From Pseudomonas brassicacearum subsp. brassicacearum (lineage in GTDB: Bacteria; Pseudomonadota; Gammaproteobacteria; Pseudomonadales; Pseudomonadaceae), in assembly GCF_008801605.1 (NCBI RefSeq), contig NZ_VZPJ01000011.1:165863-229862 (forward strand): 64,000 nt of DNA, given 5' to 3'. The first letter of the stretch is position 1; each line of letters starts with the position of its first letter. Shown here piece after piece: positions 44,099 to 52,034 of the stretch. A program made the position numbers and the translations under genes. Below the pieces are notes generated by a model. That model was not told the DNA's origin. It did no database searches and saw nothing but the letters and a program-made list of their open reading frames with translations.

Positions 44099-45418
44099 CT
44101 ACAGGCCTACGCTCTGGCGCAGGCCGGCCAGTGGTCTACGCAACAGGTACAACGCCAGCGGAGCACGGTCGCCGAAGACCTTCGCCGTACCTCGCAGGCC
44201 GATACGCGGCGCTTGAGCATCGAAACGCGCATCCAACCGATACGCCAGTTGCCCGGCGGCGGTAGGCTGCGCTTCATACGCCGAGCGCTCGAGCCAGGCC
44301 AGGTGCCGCTGCAACGGGTCGCTGTCGAGAAACAACGCCACTTGCGCACCGGGTTCCAGGGCAATCGCGTCGCCCACCGCCAATTCAATACGCAACTCGG
44401 CCTGGTTCGGATCGGCGATCTCCATCAGCCGCTCGCCAGTCTGCACAGGCTTGCCGAGCCAGCGCTCGGCGTCGGCGAACACCGCGATGCCGTCGCGCTC
44501 GGCGCGTACTTCGCTGCGCTTGAGCAGTTCAAGCGCGTAGTTGCGCTCGGCGCGTTTCTGTTCGACTCGGGCGGCCAGCAGGTCGATCTTCGAACTCGAT
44601 TCCGCGTCGGCAAACGAGCGCTGGGAATTGGCCTTGAGTTCTGCCTCGGCCACGCCCAACGCACGCTCGGCCACATCGGCCTGGGCCTTGAGGCTGGTGC
44701 TTTCGAAACGCAGCAGCAGGTCACCGTTCTTGACGGCCTGGTTAGGCTTGACCTGGAACTCGGCGATCACCCCATCCAACGGCGCCGCCACCACCTGCCC
44801 GCCCAGCGGCACCACTTCGGCCGGGGCCAACACGGACTGGCGCACAGGGATCAGCAAGCCCAGCAACAACACCGCCACCAGGGCGACCTGGCGCTTGCGA
44901 GTCCAGCGCAGGCGCCACGGCTTGCGCGGTTGCAGCGCCAGCCACGCATGGCTGTAGGTGTCGCCCAGTTGCGACAGCAGTACTTGTTCAGGCGGGGTCC
45001 AAGGCAGGTCGCGGGCCAGCCACAAACCGCCGAACACTTGGGCCTGATGATCGATCAACGGCAGCCAGAACACTTGTCCGGCCGACAAGCTTCGCCAGTC
45101 TTCCCGAACGGATTCGCTTACCCCATCGGCGGCAATCACCCGGGCCTGCTTCAGCACCCCCTGCTTGAACAACTGCGCCACGGCCTGCTCGACGAACGCC
45201 ACGAACGGCGCATTCGGCTCCACGGTGCTGACGCCGGTCACCGCCTGGACCTTGCCGGCGATCAACAACGCGGCGTGGCGAAACCCGAACAGCGCCTGGC
45301 CGTCGTTGACCAGGCTGTAGCTCAATTGCGCCGGCGTTCGTGCGGCCCGCGTATGACGCTCCAGGTCGAGGAAGCGGGCAAACACCTGCTCGGCGCTGCC
45401 CGATATCGGCGCGTTCAC
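44099..45418 (-). CDS. GAF-domain HlyD-type adaptor
   Basis: 439 residues from GTG 45418, overlapping the previous gene's stop codon (GTGA). A cytosolic GAF-like domain of about 165 residues is followed by one membrane helix (VALVAVLLLGLLIPV, about 178-192) and then the adaptor: VVAAPLDGVIAEFQVKPNQAV, a long Ala/Glu-rich hairpin (about 235-310), and a beta-barrel domain. A cytosolic ligand-sensing module fused to a periplasmic adaptor is uncommon. It suggests that export is gated by a cytosolic signal; the ligand is unknown. Confidence 0.8.
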   Translation of the reverse strand: MNAPISGSAEQVFARFLDLERHTRAARTPAQLSYSLVNDGQALFGFRHAALLIAGKVQAVTGVSTVEPNAPFVAFVEQAVAQLFKQGVLKQARVIAADGVSESVREDWRSLSAGQVFWLPLIDHQAQVFGGLWLARDLPWTPPEQVLLSQLGDTYSHAWLALQPRKPWRLRWTRKRQVALVAVLLLGLLIPVRQSVLAPAEVVPLGGQVVAAPLDGVIAEFQVKPNQAVKNGDLLLRFESTSLKAQADVAERALGVAEAELKANSQRSFADAESSSKIDLLAARVEQKRAERNYALELLKRSEVRAERDGIAVFADAERWLGKPVQTGERLMEIADPNQAELRIELAVGDAIALEPGAQVALFLDSDPLQRHLAWLERSAYEAQPTAAGQLAYRLDARFDAQAPRIGLRGTAKVFGDRAPLALYLLRRPLAGLRQSVGL

Positions 45419-46191
45419 TTGGGCTCCGCGAAACGCGCCGTGCCGCTCATGCCCGACAGCAGGCCGCTGGCATCCGGCACGTTCGCCACCAGCAGCAGGG
45501 TCTGGCTGCCCTCATCGATGCGCGCGCCCAGGCGCTTGACCGTCGCTTGCAACGGCTTGCCGGTTTCATCGGGGATAAACGTAAAGGGCTGACCGGGCTT
45601 GAGCCTGTCCATCCAGCGTGAAGGCACCAGCAAATGGATCTCCAGGGTGCGGTTGTCGACCACATCCAGCAACGGCGCGCCGGCCGCGACGCTTTCATAA
45701 CGCTGGACCTTGCGTGCCACCACCTGACCATCGAAGGGTGCGACCACGCTGCAGCGCTTGACCTGGACCTGGTACACCTGGGACTGCGCCTGGGTCTCGT
45801 TGAGCCGGGCCTCGGCCCGCGACACTTCAAACCGCCCGACTGACTTCAACGCCGCCAACTGCCGGTTATGCGCCAGTTCCTCACTGGCACCACGGCTGGC
45901 CGCCTGGGCCGCATTGAGCTGGGCCTGATAGGCCGAGCAATCGAAACGCGCCAGGGTGTCGCCCTTCTTGAACGACTCACCCTCACTGAACGGCAACTCG
46001 ACGATACGCCCGGCCAACTCGCTGGCCAGCACCGCCTGATCCCGCGCCCGAAGCACCCCTCGCGCCTCGTTGCCAGACGCACTGGCCGTGGCGTTACTCT
46101 CAAGCAATGGATCGTCTGCTACAGGCGTTTGCGCCTGGACACCGCACGCTACAAAGGCCAATCCCACAACCCAACTACTTAAACGTCGCAT
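45415..46191 (-). CDS. HlyD/RND-type periplasmic adaptor, first of the export operon
   Basis: 258 residues from ATG 46191, preceded by AGGGAGTAACGG. The signal sequence is MRRLSSWVVGLAFVACGVQA. Lipoyl halves are LASELAGRIVELPFSEGESF and VVAPFDGQVVARKVQRYESV, flanking a short hairpin. It lacks a fourth domain. It is the first of four coupled genes (46191 to 41500). Together with the two other HlyD-type proteins it gives the locus three adaptors. Confidence 0.85.
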   Translation of the reverse strand: MRRLSSWVVGLAFVACGVQAQTPVADDPLLESNATASASGNEARGVLRARDQAVLASELAGRIVELPFSEGESFKKGDTLARFDCSAYQAQLNAAQAASRGASEELAHNRQLAALKSVGRFEVSRAEARLNETQAQSQVYQVQVKRCSVVAPFDGQVVARKVQRYESVAAGAPLLDVVDNRTLEIHLLVPSRWMDRLKPGQPFTFIPDETGKPLQATVKRLGARIDEGSQTLLLVANVPDASGLLSGMSGTARFAEPK

Positions 46192-46276
46192 GACCGTTAC
46201 TCCCTGACGGATGGGCGGAGTCTACGACAGCGGTAGGGGGCGTCAAGGGAGTAACCGTGAAGCAAGGAGAAATCTC

Positions 46277-46407
46277 TGTGGCGAGGGGATTTATCCCCGC
46301 TGGACTGCGCAGCAGTCCCAAGCATGTATTCAATCTCCCTGAAGTACCGAGGCGTCAGGTTTCGAGGCTGCTACGCAGCCTAACGGGGATAAATCCCCTC
46401 GCCACAG
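46277..46407. repeat. Long inverted repeat of the GTGGCGAGGGGAT type
   Basis: The outer arms TGTGGCGAGGGGATTTATCC and GGATAAATCCCCTCGCCACA are inverted, with inner complementary parts CTGCGCAGCAG and GCTGCTACGCAGC. It is the complete form of the element at 5169-5198. Confidence 0.85.
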
Positions 46408-46435
46408 GTTATGTGGTTGGCAGACATCGCGCTGC

Positions 46436-48871
46436 CTACTCCACCAACCTCAACACCCCATCGCAATACACCACCTCACGCCCCAACCACCCCACATCCA
46501 CCTGAGGCAATACCGCCGAAGGTTTGCGCAATTCACGCAGCAACGTCGAGCCGTGGGACAAGCGTCCGCCCATGCGCGCGATCACGGCACGGGAGCTTTG
46601 ATAGTGGGCGTGGCGGCCGGGGTCGAGGGTGTCTTCCAGCAGGATGTCCTGGCCCAAAATACCTTGGGCCTGACCCGGGTAGATCAAGAACCCACTCGCC
46701 TGCTCGGTGCCTTCACGCCCGTCCTGCCAGAAGCTGCCGTCGCGGCTGCGGATGTCCGGGTGCGGCGCGAACCAATGCGCCCGGTCCACCGTCGGCATGG
46801 CGTGATGCAAGCGAAAGAAAATCCGCATCAGGTTGTCGCGATACCATTCGCGCACCTGCAAGTAGTAACCGCGCAAGCCTGGCAGACCGGTCGAATGGGC
46901 CAGGCGAATCGTCAGGGGCCATTGTGGGAAGGTCTGCAACGGCAGTTCGGTCGGTGCCGGGCGTGGCGTCGCTGGATCGGTTTCCCAGGGCAGCCGATGC
47001 GGACTGTGTTCAAGATTGTCGTAGGCGGTCGGTGGCCGGCCCAGCCAGTCGCCGCCACTGCTGGCCAGGGCACTGGCGATGCACAAGTTGCCTTGCACCA
47101 CGAACACGTAGAAACGGGTAAACCAGTCGGCCAGTTGCTGGCCGTCTGCGCCTTGTCCGGTCAGTTCCTGCAGCTCTCGGTCAAAACGTCGCAAGCCGTT
47201 TTCCAGCGTCAGCAAATGCCCGCGGGCAACGCGTTGCATGCGCAGGAACAACGGCAGCGAACGCAGCAGGCGCAGCGGCCGCCAAGGCAGGTGCGGAGTC
47301 GCGCCGCCGACCTCGCCGGCGTAGCTGCTGGCGCTGATGCCCCAGTCGGCCAGCCTGGCGAGAAACAAATCATTGTTGATATACGAAGCGCCGCCAAACA
47401 CCGCCGTGAAAGGCTCGTTGTCTTGCAGCACCCGCGAGTCCCAACGCGCCATGATCGCCGGAATGCTCGCCGCCGCGCGGCGCTGGGCGTACTCCACCAA
47501 CACGCTGGGTTGCGGCGGCAGGATCTCGGCGATGTTGGCCGCGGTCAGGTGGCGGCGCCAGCCATAGTCGCTGATCGGTCGGTACTGCAACAGCCAGAGT
47601 TGCGTGCCGTCCCAGGCCCATTCAACATCGCCGGGTACGTAGTGGAAGACCCGCAGCACGCCTTGGAGAAAACGCCACAGCAGGTCTGCAGTCAGGCCAT
47701 GGGCGGGCTTGAAGGTGTCGCTGTTCCACGACGCGCCGAGGCGGGAAATGATCGCGCGCTCGGGGCTCACCTTGCCATCGGCCAACGATTCCAGATGCCC
47801 TTCGACCCATTCCAATTCAACGGACAGGTGACGCACGAAGGCGATCCCGGACAGCCGTGGCGTGATGAAGCGCTGCACCACCACTTCCTCGACACCTGCC
47901 GCACTCAACTCGGCAATGCGCGCCGGCACGTTGTGCGTCGGCTCGCGCAGGAACGTGGTGCTCAAGCCGGCATTGGCCGCATCGGCCTGATCCTCCCCGT
48001 AACTGGAGGAACGCACTGCCCAGAGAGCGTCCGGCTGGCTCTCCAGAAAGTTTGGCAAGCGCGGATCATCACAATCGTTGAGCGACAGCGCCGCAGGCAC
48101 CGGCTGCCCAGCCAACGCCGCCAGACGCAAGCGGCCGCCTTTGGTATGCGCGACGAAACCACGTTCGCCGGATTCCAGCCACGCCGCGAATTCAGCGGGT
48201 GAATCGATCCACGGGTAATGCCCCCAGCCGGGTTTCAGGCTGATGGTCAGATCGGCACGGGCGAGAATGGCCGACCAGGCCGCCGCCTGCGCGACGCCCA
48301 GCACCTTGTCCTGATCGCCCCACACCAGTTCGACCGGGTCGGTTATCCACTCCAGCAATGGCAAGGCGGTGTCGGCACGCACCAAGTCCCAGTGCGGCAC
48401 AAAGGCGCGGCAGCGAGCATAGCCGGCGCCCATGCGCTGGTACTGCGCGGGCGTCCAGGACTGGCTGGAAAATTTGCGGGCAAACAGCGTCGGTTTGTTC
48501 GCCAGCAGCCAGTGAATGGTCTTGCGAATCGACAGCGGCGACATCAACGCCGGCAGCCGTCGCTGCCACAAAAACGCACCCACCGGCGCCAACAACACAC
48601 TGCGACAAAAATGCCCCGGCTGACGTTGCAAGGCGTGCAGCACCAGCAAGGCGTTGACCCCGACCGCCATGATCGCGCTGCCCTTGTCCGTTGCCGCCAG
48701 CAACGCCTGGGCGTAGGCCGCCAAGTCTTCGCAGGGAGCCTGAGGGTTGTTGCCGAAGCCGGGCAGTTCCAGCGGCACCACGTCATGGTGTTGAAAGTGC
48801 GGCAACGCATCGTCCCACCAATCGGCAGCGCTTCCGTTGCCAGCCAGCAGGTACATCCGGGGCTTGCTCAT
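46436..48871 (-). CDS. Alpha/beta-hydrolase fold fused to dikinase-like phosphotransferase
   Basis: 811 residues. Residues 1-235 have the alpha/beta-hydrolase fold, but the nucleophile elbow reads AVGVNALLVL, with Asn73 in place of Ser; the Asp (VWGDQDKVLG) and His (GWGHYPWID) positions are kept. Residues about 280-450 match the ATP-binding half of PEP synthase-like enzymes (WAVRSSSYGEDQADAANAG, EWAWDGTQLWLLQYRP). The C-terminus has the swivelling histidine domain (GGRLSHGSTLLRELRKPSAV). This ATP-binding/middle/His order resembles rifampicin phosphotransferase, without a PEP barrel. It is the last gene of a three-gene operon. Substrate unknown. Confidence 0.75.
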   Translation of the reverse strand: MSKPRMYLLAGNGSAADWWDDALPHFQHHDVVPLELPGFGNNPQAPCEDLAAYAQALLAATDKGSAIMAVGVNALLVLHALQRQPGHFCRSVLLAPVGAFLWQRRLPALMSPLSIRKTIHWLLANKPTLFARKFSSQSWTPAQYQRMGAGYARCRAFVPHWDLVRADTALPLLEWITDPVELVWGDQDKVLGVAQAAAWSAILARADLTISLKPGWGHYPWIDSPAEFAAWLESGERGFVAHTKGGRLRLAALAGQPVPAALSLNDCDDPRLPNFLESQPDALWAVRSSSYGEDQADAANAGLSTTFLREPTHNVPARIAELSAAGVEEVVVQRFITPRLSGIAFVRHLSVELEWVEGHLESLADGKVSPERAIISRLGASWNSDTFKPAHGLTADLLWRFLQGVLRVFHYVPGDVEWAWDGTQLWLLQYRPISDYGWRRHLTAANIAEILPPQPSVLVEYAQRRAAASIPAIMARWDSRVLQDNEPFTAVFGGASYINNDLFLARLADWGISASSYAGEVGGATPHLPWRPLRLLRSLPLFLRMQRVARGHLLTLENGLRRFDRELQELTGQGADGQQLADWFTRFYVFVVQGNLCIASALASSGGDWLGRPPTAYDNLEHSPHRLPWETDPATPRPAPTELPLQTFPQWPLTIRLAHSTGLPGLRGYYLQVREWYRDNLMRIFFRLHHAMPTVDRAHWFAPHPDIRSRDGSFWQDGREGTEQASGFLIYPGQAQGILGQDILLEDTLDPGRHAHYQSSRAVIARMGGRLSHGSTLLRELRKPSAVLPQVDVGWLGREVVYCDGVLRLVE

Positions 48872-48880
48872 GGGCGCTCC

Positions 48881-50323
48881 TCAGGCCAGGTCGCGCAGGG
48901 CAGCGCCAAGCGTCGGGTAACGGAACGTATAGCCCGCCTCGACGAGACGACTAGGCAGCACACGTTGGCCGTCGAAAAACAACTGAGCCATTTCGCCTGC
49001 CAAAGCACGCACCGGCGCGGCGGGAATGTGGAACCACACCGGGCGCTTGAGCACCTTGCCGACGCTTTCGGCGAACAGCGCCTGACTGACCGTTTCTGGC
49101 GCCACCAGGTTGTAGGTGCCACTCAGGCTTTCGTCATCGAAGGCCCGGGCGATCACTTGGATCACGTCGTCGCGGTGCACCCAACTCATGATTTGCCGAC
49201 CGTCACCCATCCGCCCGCCAAACCCCAGGCGAAATGGAATCAGCAACGGCAACAACGCACCGCCCGGGCCAAACACCACGCCCAGGCGCATCACCACCTG
49301 CCGCACACCCAATTCGGTGGCGGGCCGGGCTGAGGCTTCCCAACGCACACAGAGTTCAGCCATGAAGCCATCGCCCTGGGTGGCGCTTTCATCGAGACTT
49401 TCACTGGCGTCACGCACGCCATAAAAACCGACGGCCGACGCCTGTATCCACAACGCCGGTTTGTGCCGGGCGTTTTTCAACCAGGTCATCAAGGCTTCGG
49501 TGGTATTGACCCGGCTGGCGATGAGTTGCGCCTGGCGCGCGGGGCTCCAGCGCGGCCCGGCCACCGGTGCGCCTGCCAGGTTGATCACCACATCGAAGGT
49601 TTCGTCATGACCCAGCTTGCCCAGGGAGCGCAGGCAACGGGCGCGGCCATCAAACAGATAGGCCGCTTTCAATGGATCGCGAGCCAGCACGCTGACTGTG
49701 TGCCCGGCGTCGAGCAATTGATTGACCAGCGTCTCGCCGATAAACCCGGTGCCACCCGTGACCAGCACGCGCTTGTAGGCACCACCGGCAAACGGGTTGG
49801 CGGGCTTGCCCGCGCGCTGCATGCGCAAGGCCGCCAAGCCGTCGCGAATCCCCGAGGCCGTGACCCCGATGGCGAACAAGGTCAGCAGCCAACCGCGCCA
49901 GCCCAGGTCGATCGCGCTCAGGCCGGTGGGCAAACTCGCCCACTGCGCCAGTTGCACGCCGTACAGCGCGAAGAAGGCCCCGCCGTTGACCGCCAGCACC
50001 GTGTGCATGATGCGCTCGATGGCGGGCAGCTTGCGGCTACGGTCCTCGACCACGAAATCCCAGAGCGTCAGGCCGATCTCCAGTGCGAACAGCAACGCAA
50101 TGACGATCGCCCAAGTCCCCTCGAAGGCCAAGTGCGCCATGCCCAGGAACAGGATCCCGTAGAAGCACGAGCGCAGGGCGTGGATGGAGAGCTCCAGTCG
50201 GGCACTGTGGCGATAGGGCAAGGCGACGGTGAGTTCGTGGTGGTACAGGGTATCCAGCGCACCGAGGATCGCCTGGGCAATCAGCAGGGTGATGGCCCAG
50301 TCCAGCAGTGAAAAGTCAGGCAT
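48881..50323 (-). CDS. Membrane domain fused to TIGR01777-type NAD-dependent epimerase
   Basis: 480 residues from ATG 50323; a GTG at 50335 is an alternative. The N-terminal 180 residues have four to five membrane spans (for example LLIAQAILGALDTLYHHELT and AIVIALLFALEIGLTLWDFV). The rest is an extended SDR: NAD loop VTGGTGFIGETLVNQLLDAGH, QASAVGFYG, and the DUF1731 C-terminal end VLPSRLVEAGYTFRYPTL. Stand-alone TIGR01777 proteins are about 300 residues, so the membrane anchor is an addition. It overlaps the preceding gene by 8 bp and precedes the hydrolase-phosphotransferase gene by 9 bp. Confidence 0.82.
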   Translation of the reverse strand: MPDFSLLDWAITLLIAQAILGALDTLYHHELTVALPYRHSARLELSIHALRSCFYGILFLGMAHLAFEGTWAIVIALLFALEIGLTLWDFVVEDRSRKLPAIERIMHTVLAVNGGAFFALYGVQLAQWASLPTGLSAIDLGWRGWLLTLFAIGVTASGIRDGLAALRMQRAGKPANPFAGGAYKRVLVTGGTGFIGETLVNQLLDAGHTVSVLARDPLKAAYLFDGRARCLRSLGKLGHDETFDVVINLAGAPVAGPRWSPARQAQLIASRVNTTEALMTWLKNARHKPALWIQASAVGFYGVRDASESLDESATQGDGFMAELCVRWEASARPATELGVRQVVMRLGVVFGPGGALLPLLIPFRLGFGGRMGDGRQIMSWVHRDDVIQVIARAFDDESLSGTYNLVAPETVSQALFAESVGKVLKRPVWFHIPAAPVRALAGEMAQLFFDGQRVLPSRLVEAGYTFRYPTLGAALRDLA

Positions 50324-50804
50324 GGTTTGAATCACTCGACGCGTTGTCAGTCAGGGAGGTGCGGCGGTCGTGGCGATAGAGCCAGAACAGCGGCGGCAAT
50401 AAAACGAGCAGAGCCAGGCTGTCGAACCATAGGTGGGACCAGACCCGTGCCTGGGCGGAAATCAGCATGTCCTGGGGCGCCCAGAGCAGGATGCCGGCGA
50501 TCAGCCAGCCCCACGGCATGGCGCTCTTCAGGCGATTGCCGATATGGACGAGGGCGAGCATGTACAGCCCATAGCTCTGCAATGTGGCGCCGAACAAGGC
50601 CAGCCACCAGACCTGTTGCGCGCGGGCCGTGACGGGCACTGAGTCGGCTCCCCAGAAAGCCTGTTCGATATTCTGCAGATAACCGTCGAGCAAGCCCGAA
50701 TGACCGGCCCAGGTCAGCGTGACGCCGGCGAGCAGATGCATCAGGGCGGCGGCATATAACCAAACGACCAGGGCTTTGCGAAGGGGACTGTGAGGGGGTG
50801 GCAT
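50316..50804 (-). CDS. Hypothetical multi-pass membrane protein
   Basis: 162 residues from ATG 50804, with AGGACATGG just upstream; the frame continues upstream without a good ribosome site. Four predicted spans are present: about 11-31, 62-86, 92-110 and 130-150 (LWFDSLALLVLLPPLFWLY). No family is recognised with confidence. It is the first of three overlapping or closely spaced genes with the membrane epimerase and the hydrolase-phosphotransferase fusion, so a role in the same pathway is likely. Confidence 0.65.
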   Translation of the reverse strand: MPPPHSPLRKALVVWLYAAALMHLLAGVTLTWAGHSGLLDGYLQNIEQAFWGADSVPVTARAQQVWWLALFGATLQSYGLYMLALVHIGNRLKSAMPWGWLIAGILLWAPQDMLISAQARVWSHLWFDSLALLVLLPPLFWLYRHDRRTSLTDNASSDSNHA

Positions 50805-50927
50805 TCCATGTCCTGAAGGCTTGCTTGAGGGCGGCCAGTCTAAAGGAAATGGAGAGGGCTTTACTTGGCTAATTGTGGCGTGGGGATTTAGCGAAATGTC
50901 ACACCGCCCTCTGGACCGTAGGAGCTG

Positions 50928-51020
50928 TGTAGGAGCTGTCGAGTGCAACGAGGCTGCGATCTTTCCCTAGACACTTGAGTCCCAAGATCGCAGCCTCGTT
51001 GCACTCGTCAGTTCCTACAG
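50928..51020. repeat. Large inverted repeat of the GTAGGAGCTG type
   Basis: Arms GAGTGCAACGAGGCTGCGAT and ATCGCAGCCTCGTTGCACTC are perfect complements, extended outward by AGGAGCTGTC against the imperfect GTCAGTTCCT. This is a third repeat family in the window, also known from P. fluorescens genomes. Confidence 0.85.
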
Positions 51021-51138
51021 GGTGCAGCCCAGCGGAGCGGTGTGCAGCTTGCATACAGCAAGGTCCTAGGAGATTTCCTTCAAGTTGCGGCGATGTTGGT
51101 GAACTTGTCCGGCTCGGGGCTCACCGCTAGTCTGGGTT

Positions 51139-51357
51139 TGTCACTGAAAAAACGGTGACACGGACGTGCAAGTCCGGGTAAAAGAACGCCAAATAATGCC
51201 ACCAGCCATTCAATGAGCATTCGTGCCCGTGTTTTATGGCGGCTGTGTGTGGGGAGACCTTCGGGTCTGCCGAGGTTTTTTTGGTGGTTCCTACTCGGTC
51301 TTGCACACCCTCACATAGCTGCCACCCTTATATCGCGTGCAAGCGAGCTAGGGCGGC
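51139..51357 (+). ncRNA. Candidate structured RNA leader of the DUF6124 gene
   Basis: Several stems can be drawn on the plus strand: TGTCAC/GTGACA (51139-51160), CGGAC/GTCCG (51161-51176), and a long-range 13-bp stem TGGCGGCTGTGTG/CACATAGCTGCCA (51237-51249 with 51312-51324, two G-U pairs). That stem encloses AGACC-TTCG-GGTCT and CCGAG/CTCGG. A hairpin GCCACCCT/AGGGCGGC (51321-51357) competes with the long stem for bases 51321-51324 just before the ribosome site. It looks like a regulatory leader. Conservation was not tested. Confidence 0.5.
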
Positions 51358-51381
51358 TCTGATTGAATAGGAAGCCAAAAC

Positions 51382-51750
51382 ATGTTCAAGGTAACTCCGA
51401 ATCCGCCAGGAAGCCCTGGCAACTCCGACAAGTCCTCAAAAACCAAAAAACTCGACGAAGCCGCCGAGCGCGTCCTCGACTACTACCTCAATCCCAAACC
51501 CACCGATGAAGCCTCGGGCAAAACCCAAACCGCCCAACTCTTCATGGTCGCCCCTGATATCGACACCGAAACCCTGTTGGCCAATGCCTCCGAAGATCTG
51601 CTGTCCATCAGCGCCATCGCCGCCGACCTGGCTGATGATGTCGACGGTTCGCGCCGCAGCGTCATCCTGGCGATCAGCCGGATGGCTGATGGGGTGCATT
51701 TGTTGGTGGAAAGGGCGATGGATCGGCTTGAGGTTCAAGCGGCGGGCTGA
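51382..51750 (+). CDS. DUF6124 family protein
   Basis: 122 residues from ATG 51382, preceded by TAGGAAGCCAAAA. The N-terminus MFKVTPNPPGSPG and the acidic helix DEAAERVLDYYLNP are typical of this Pseudomonas family, often present in several copies per genome. The second half has LLANASEDLLSISAIAADLADD and a heptad-like C-terminal helix. The function is unknown. The long structured leader upstream suggests post-transcriptional control. Confidence 0.8.
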   Translation: MFKVTPNPPGSPGNSDKSSKTKKLDEAAERVLDYYLNPKPTDEASGKTQTAQLFMVAPDIDTETLLANASEDLLSISAIAADLADDVDGSRRSVILAISRMADGVHLLVERAMDRLEVQAAG

Positions 51751-51777
51751 CATGCCTGTGGTGAGTTGAAGATTGCC

Positions 51778-51872
51778 ATCGCGAGCAAGCTCGCTCCCAC
51801 ATGGGTTTTGTGTCGAACCCAATATCGAGACACAACACCACCCCACTGTGGGAGCGAGCTTGCTCGCGATGG
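51778..51872. repeat. Inverted pair of REP elements (REPIN)
   Basis: CATCGCGAGCAAGCTCGCTC at the left and GAGCGAGCTTGCTCGCGATG at the right. The pair follows the DUF6124 gene. Confidence 0.85.
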
Positions 51873-51897
51873 CGTCAGCCCAGACAACCCATAACCC

Positions 51898-52017
51898 GTG
51901 GCGAGGGAGCTTGCTCCCGCTGGCCTGCGAAGCAGGCCCCCAGCATTCCTTCAGGCAACCCGCATGGCCCGGTTTGCGACTGCTGCGCAGCCGAGCGGGA
52001 GCAAGCTCCCTCGCCAC
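51898..52017. repeat. Long inverted repeat, GTGGCGAGGGAGCTT type
   Basis: Outer arms GTGGCGAGGGAGCTTGCTCC and GGAGCAAGCTCCCTCGCCAC, with inner CCTGCGAAGCAGG and GACTGCTGCGCAGC hairpins. It is a hybrid of the two main repeat families and stands directly before the end of the ABC permease gene. Confidence 0.85.
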
Positions 52018-52034
52018 AAAGGTGTACTACCGAA

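Noticed and set aside
42103..44265. 720-residue open frame antisense to the M50/HlyD gene
   Set aside because: Composition dominated by Gln, His and Arg without domains; a shadow of the real gene.
50316..50948. Longer start at 50948 for the hypothetical membrane protein
   Set aside because: The additional N-terminus overlaps the flanking repeat and has no ribosome site; ATG 50804 does.
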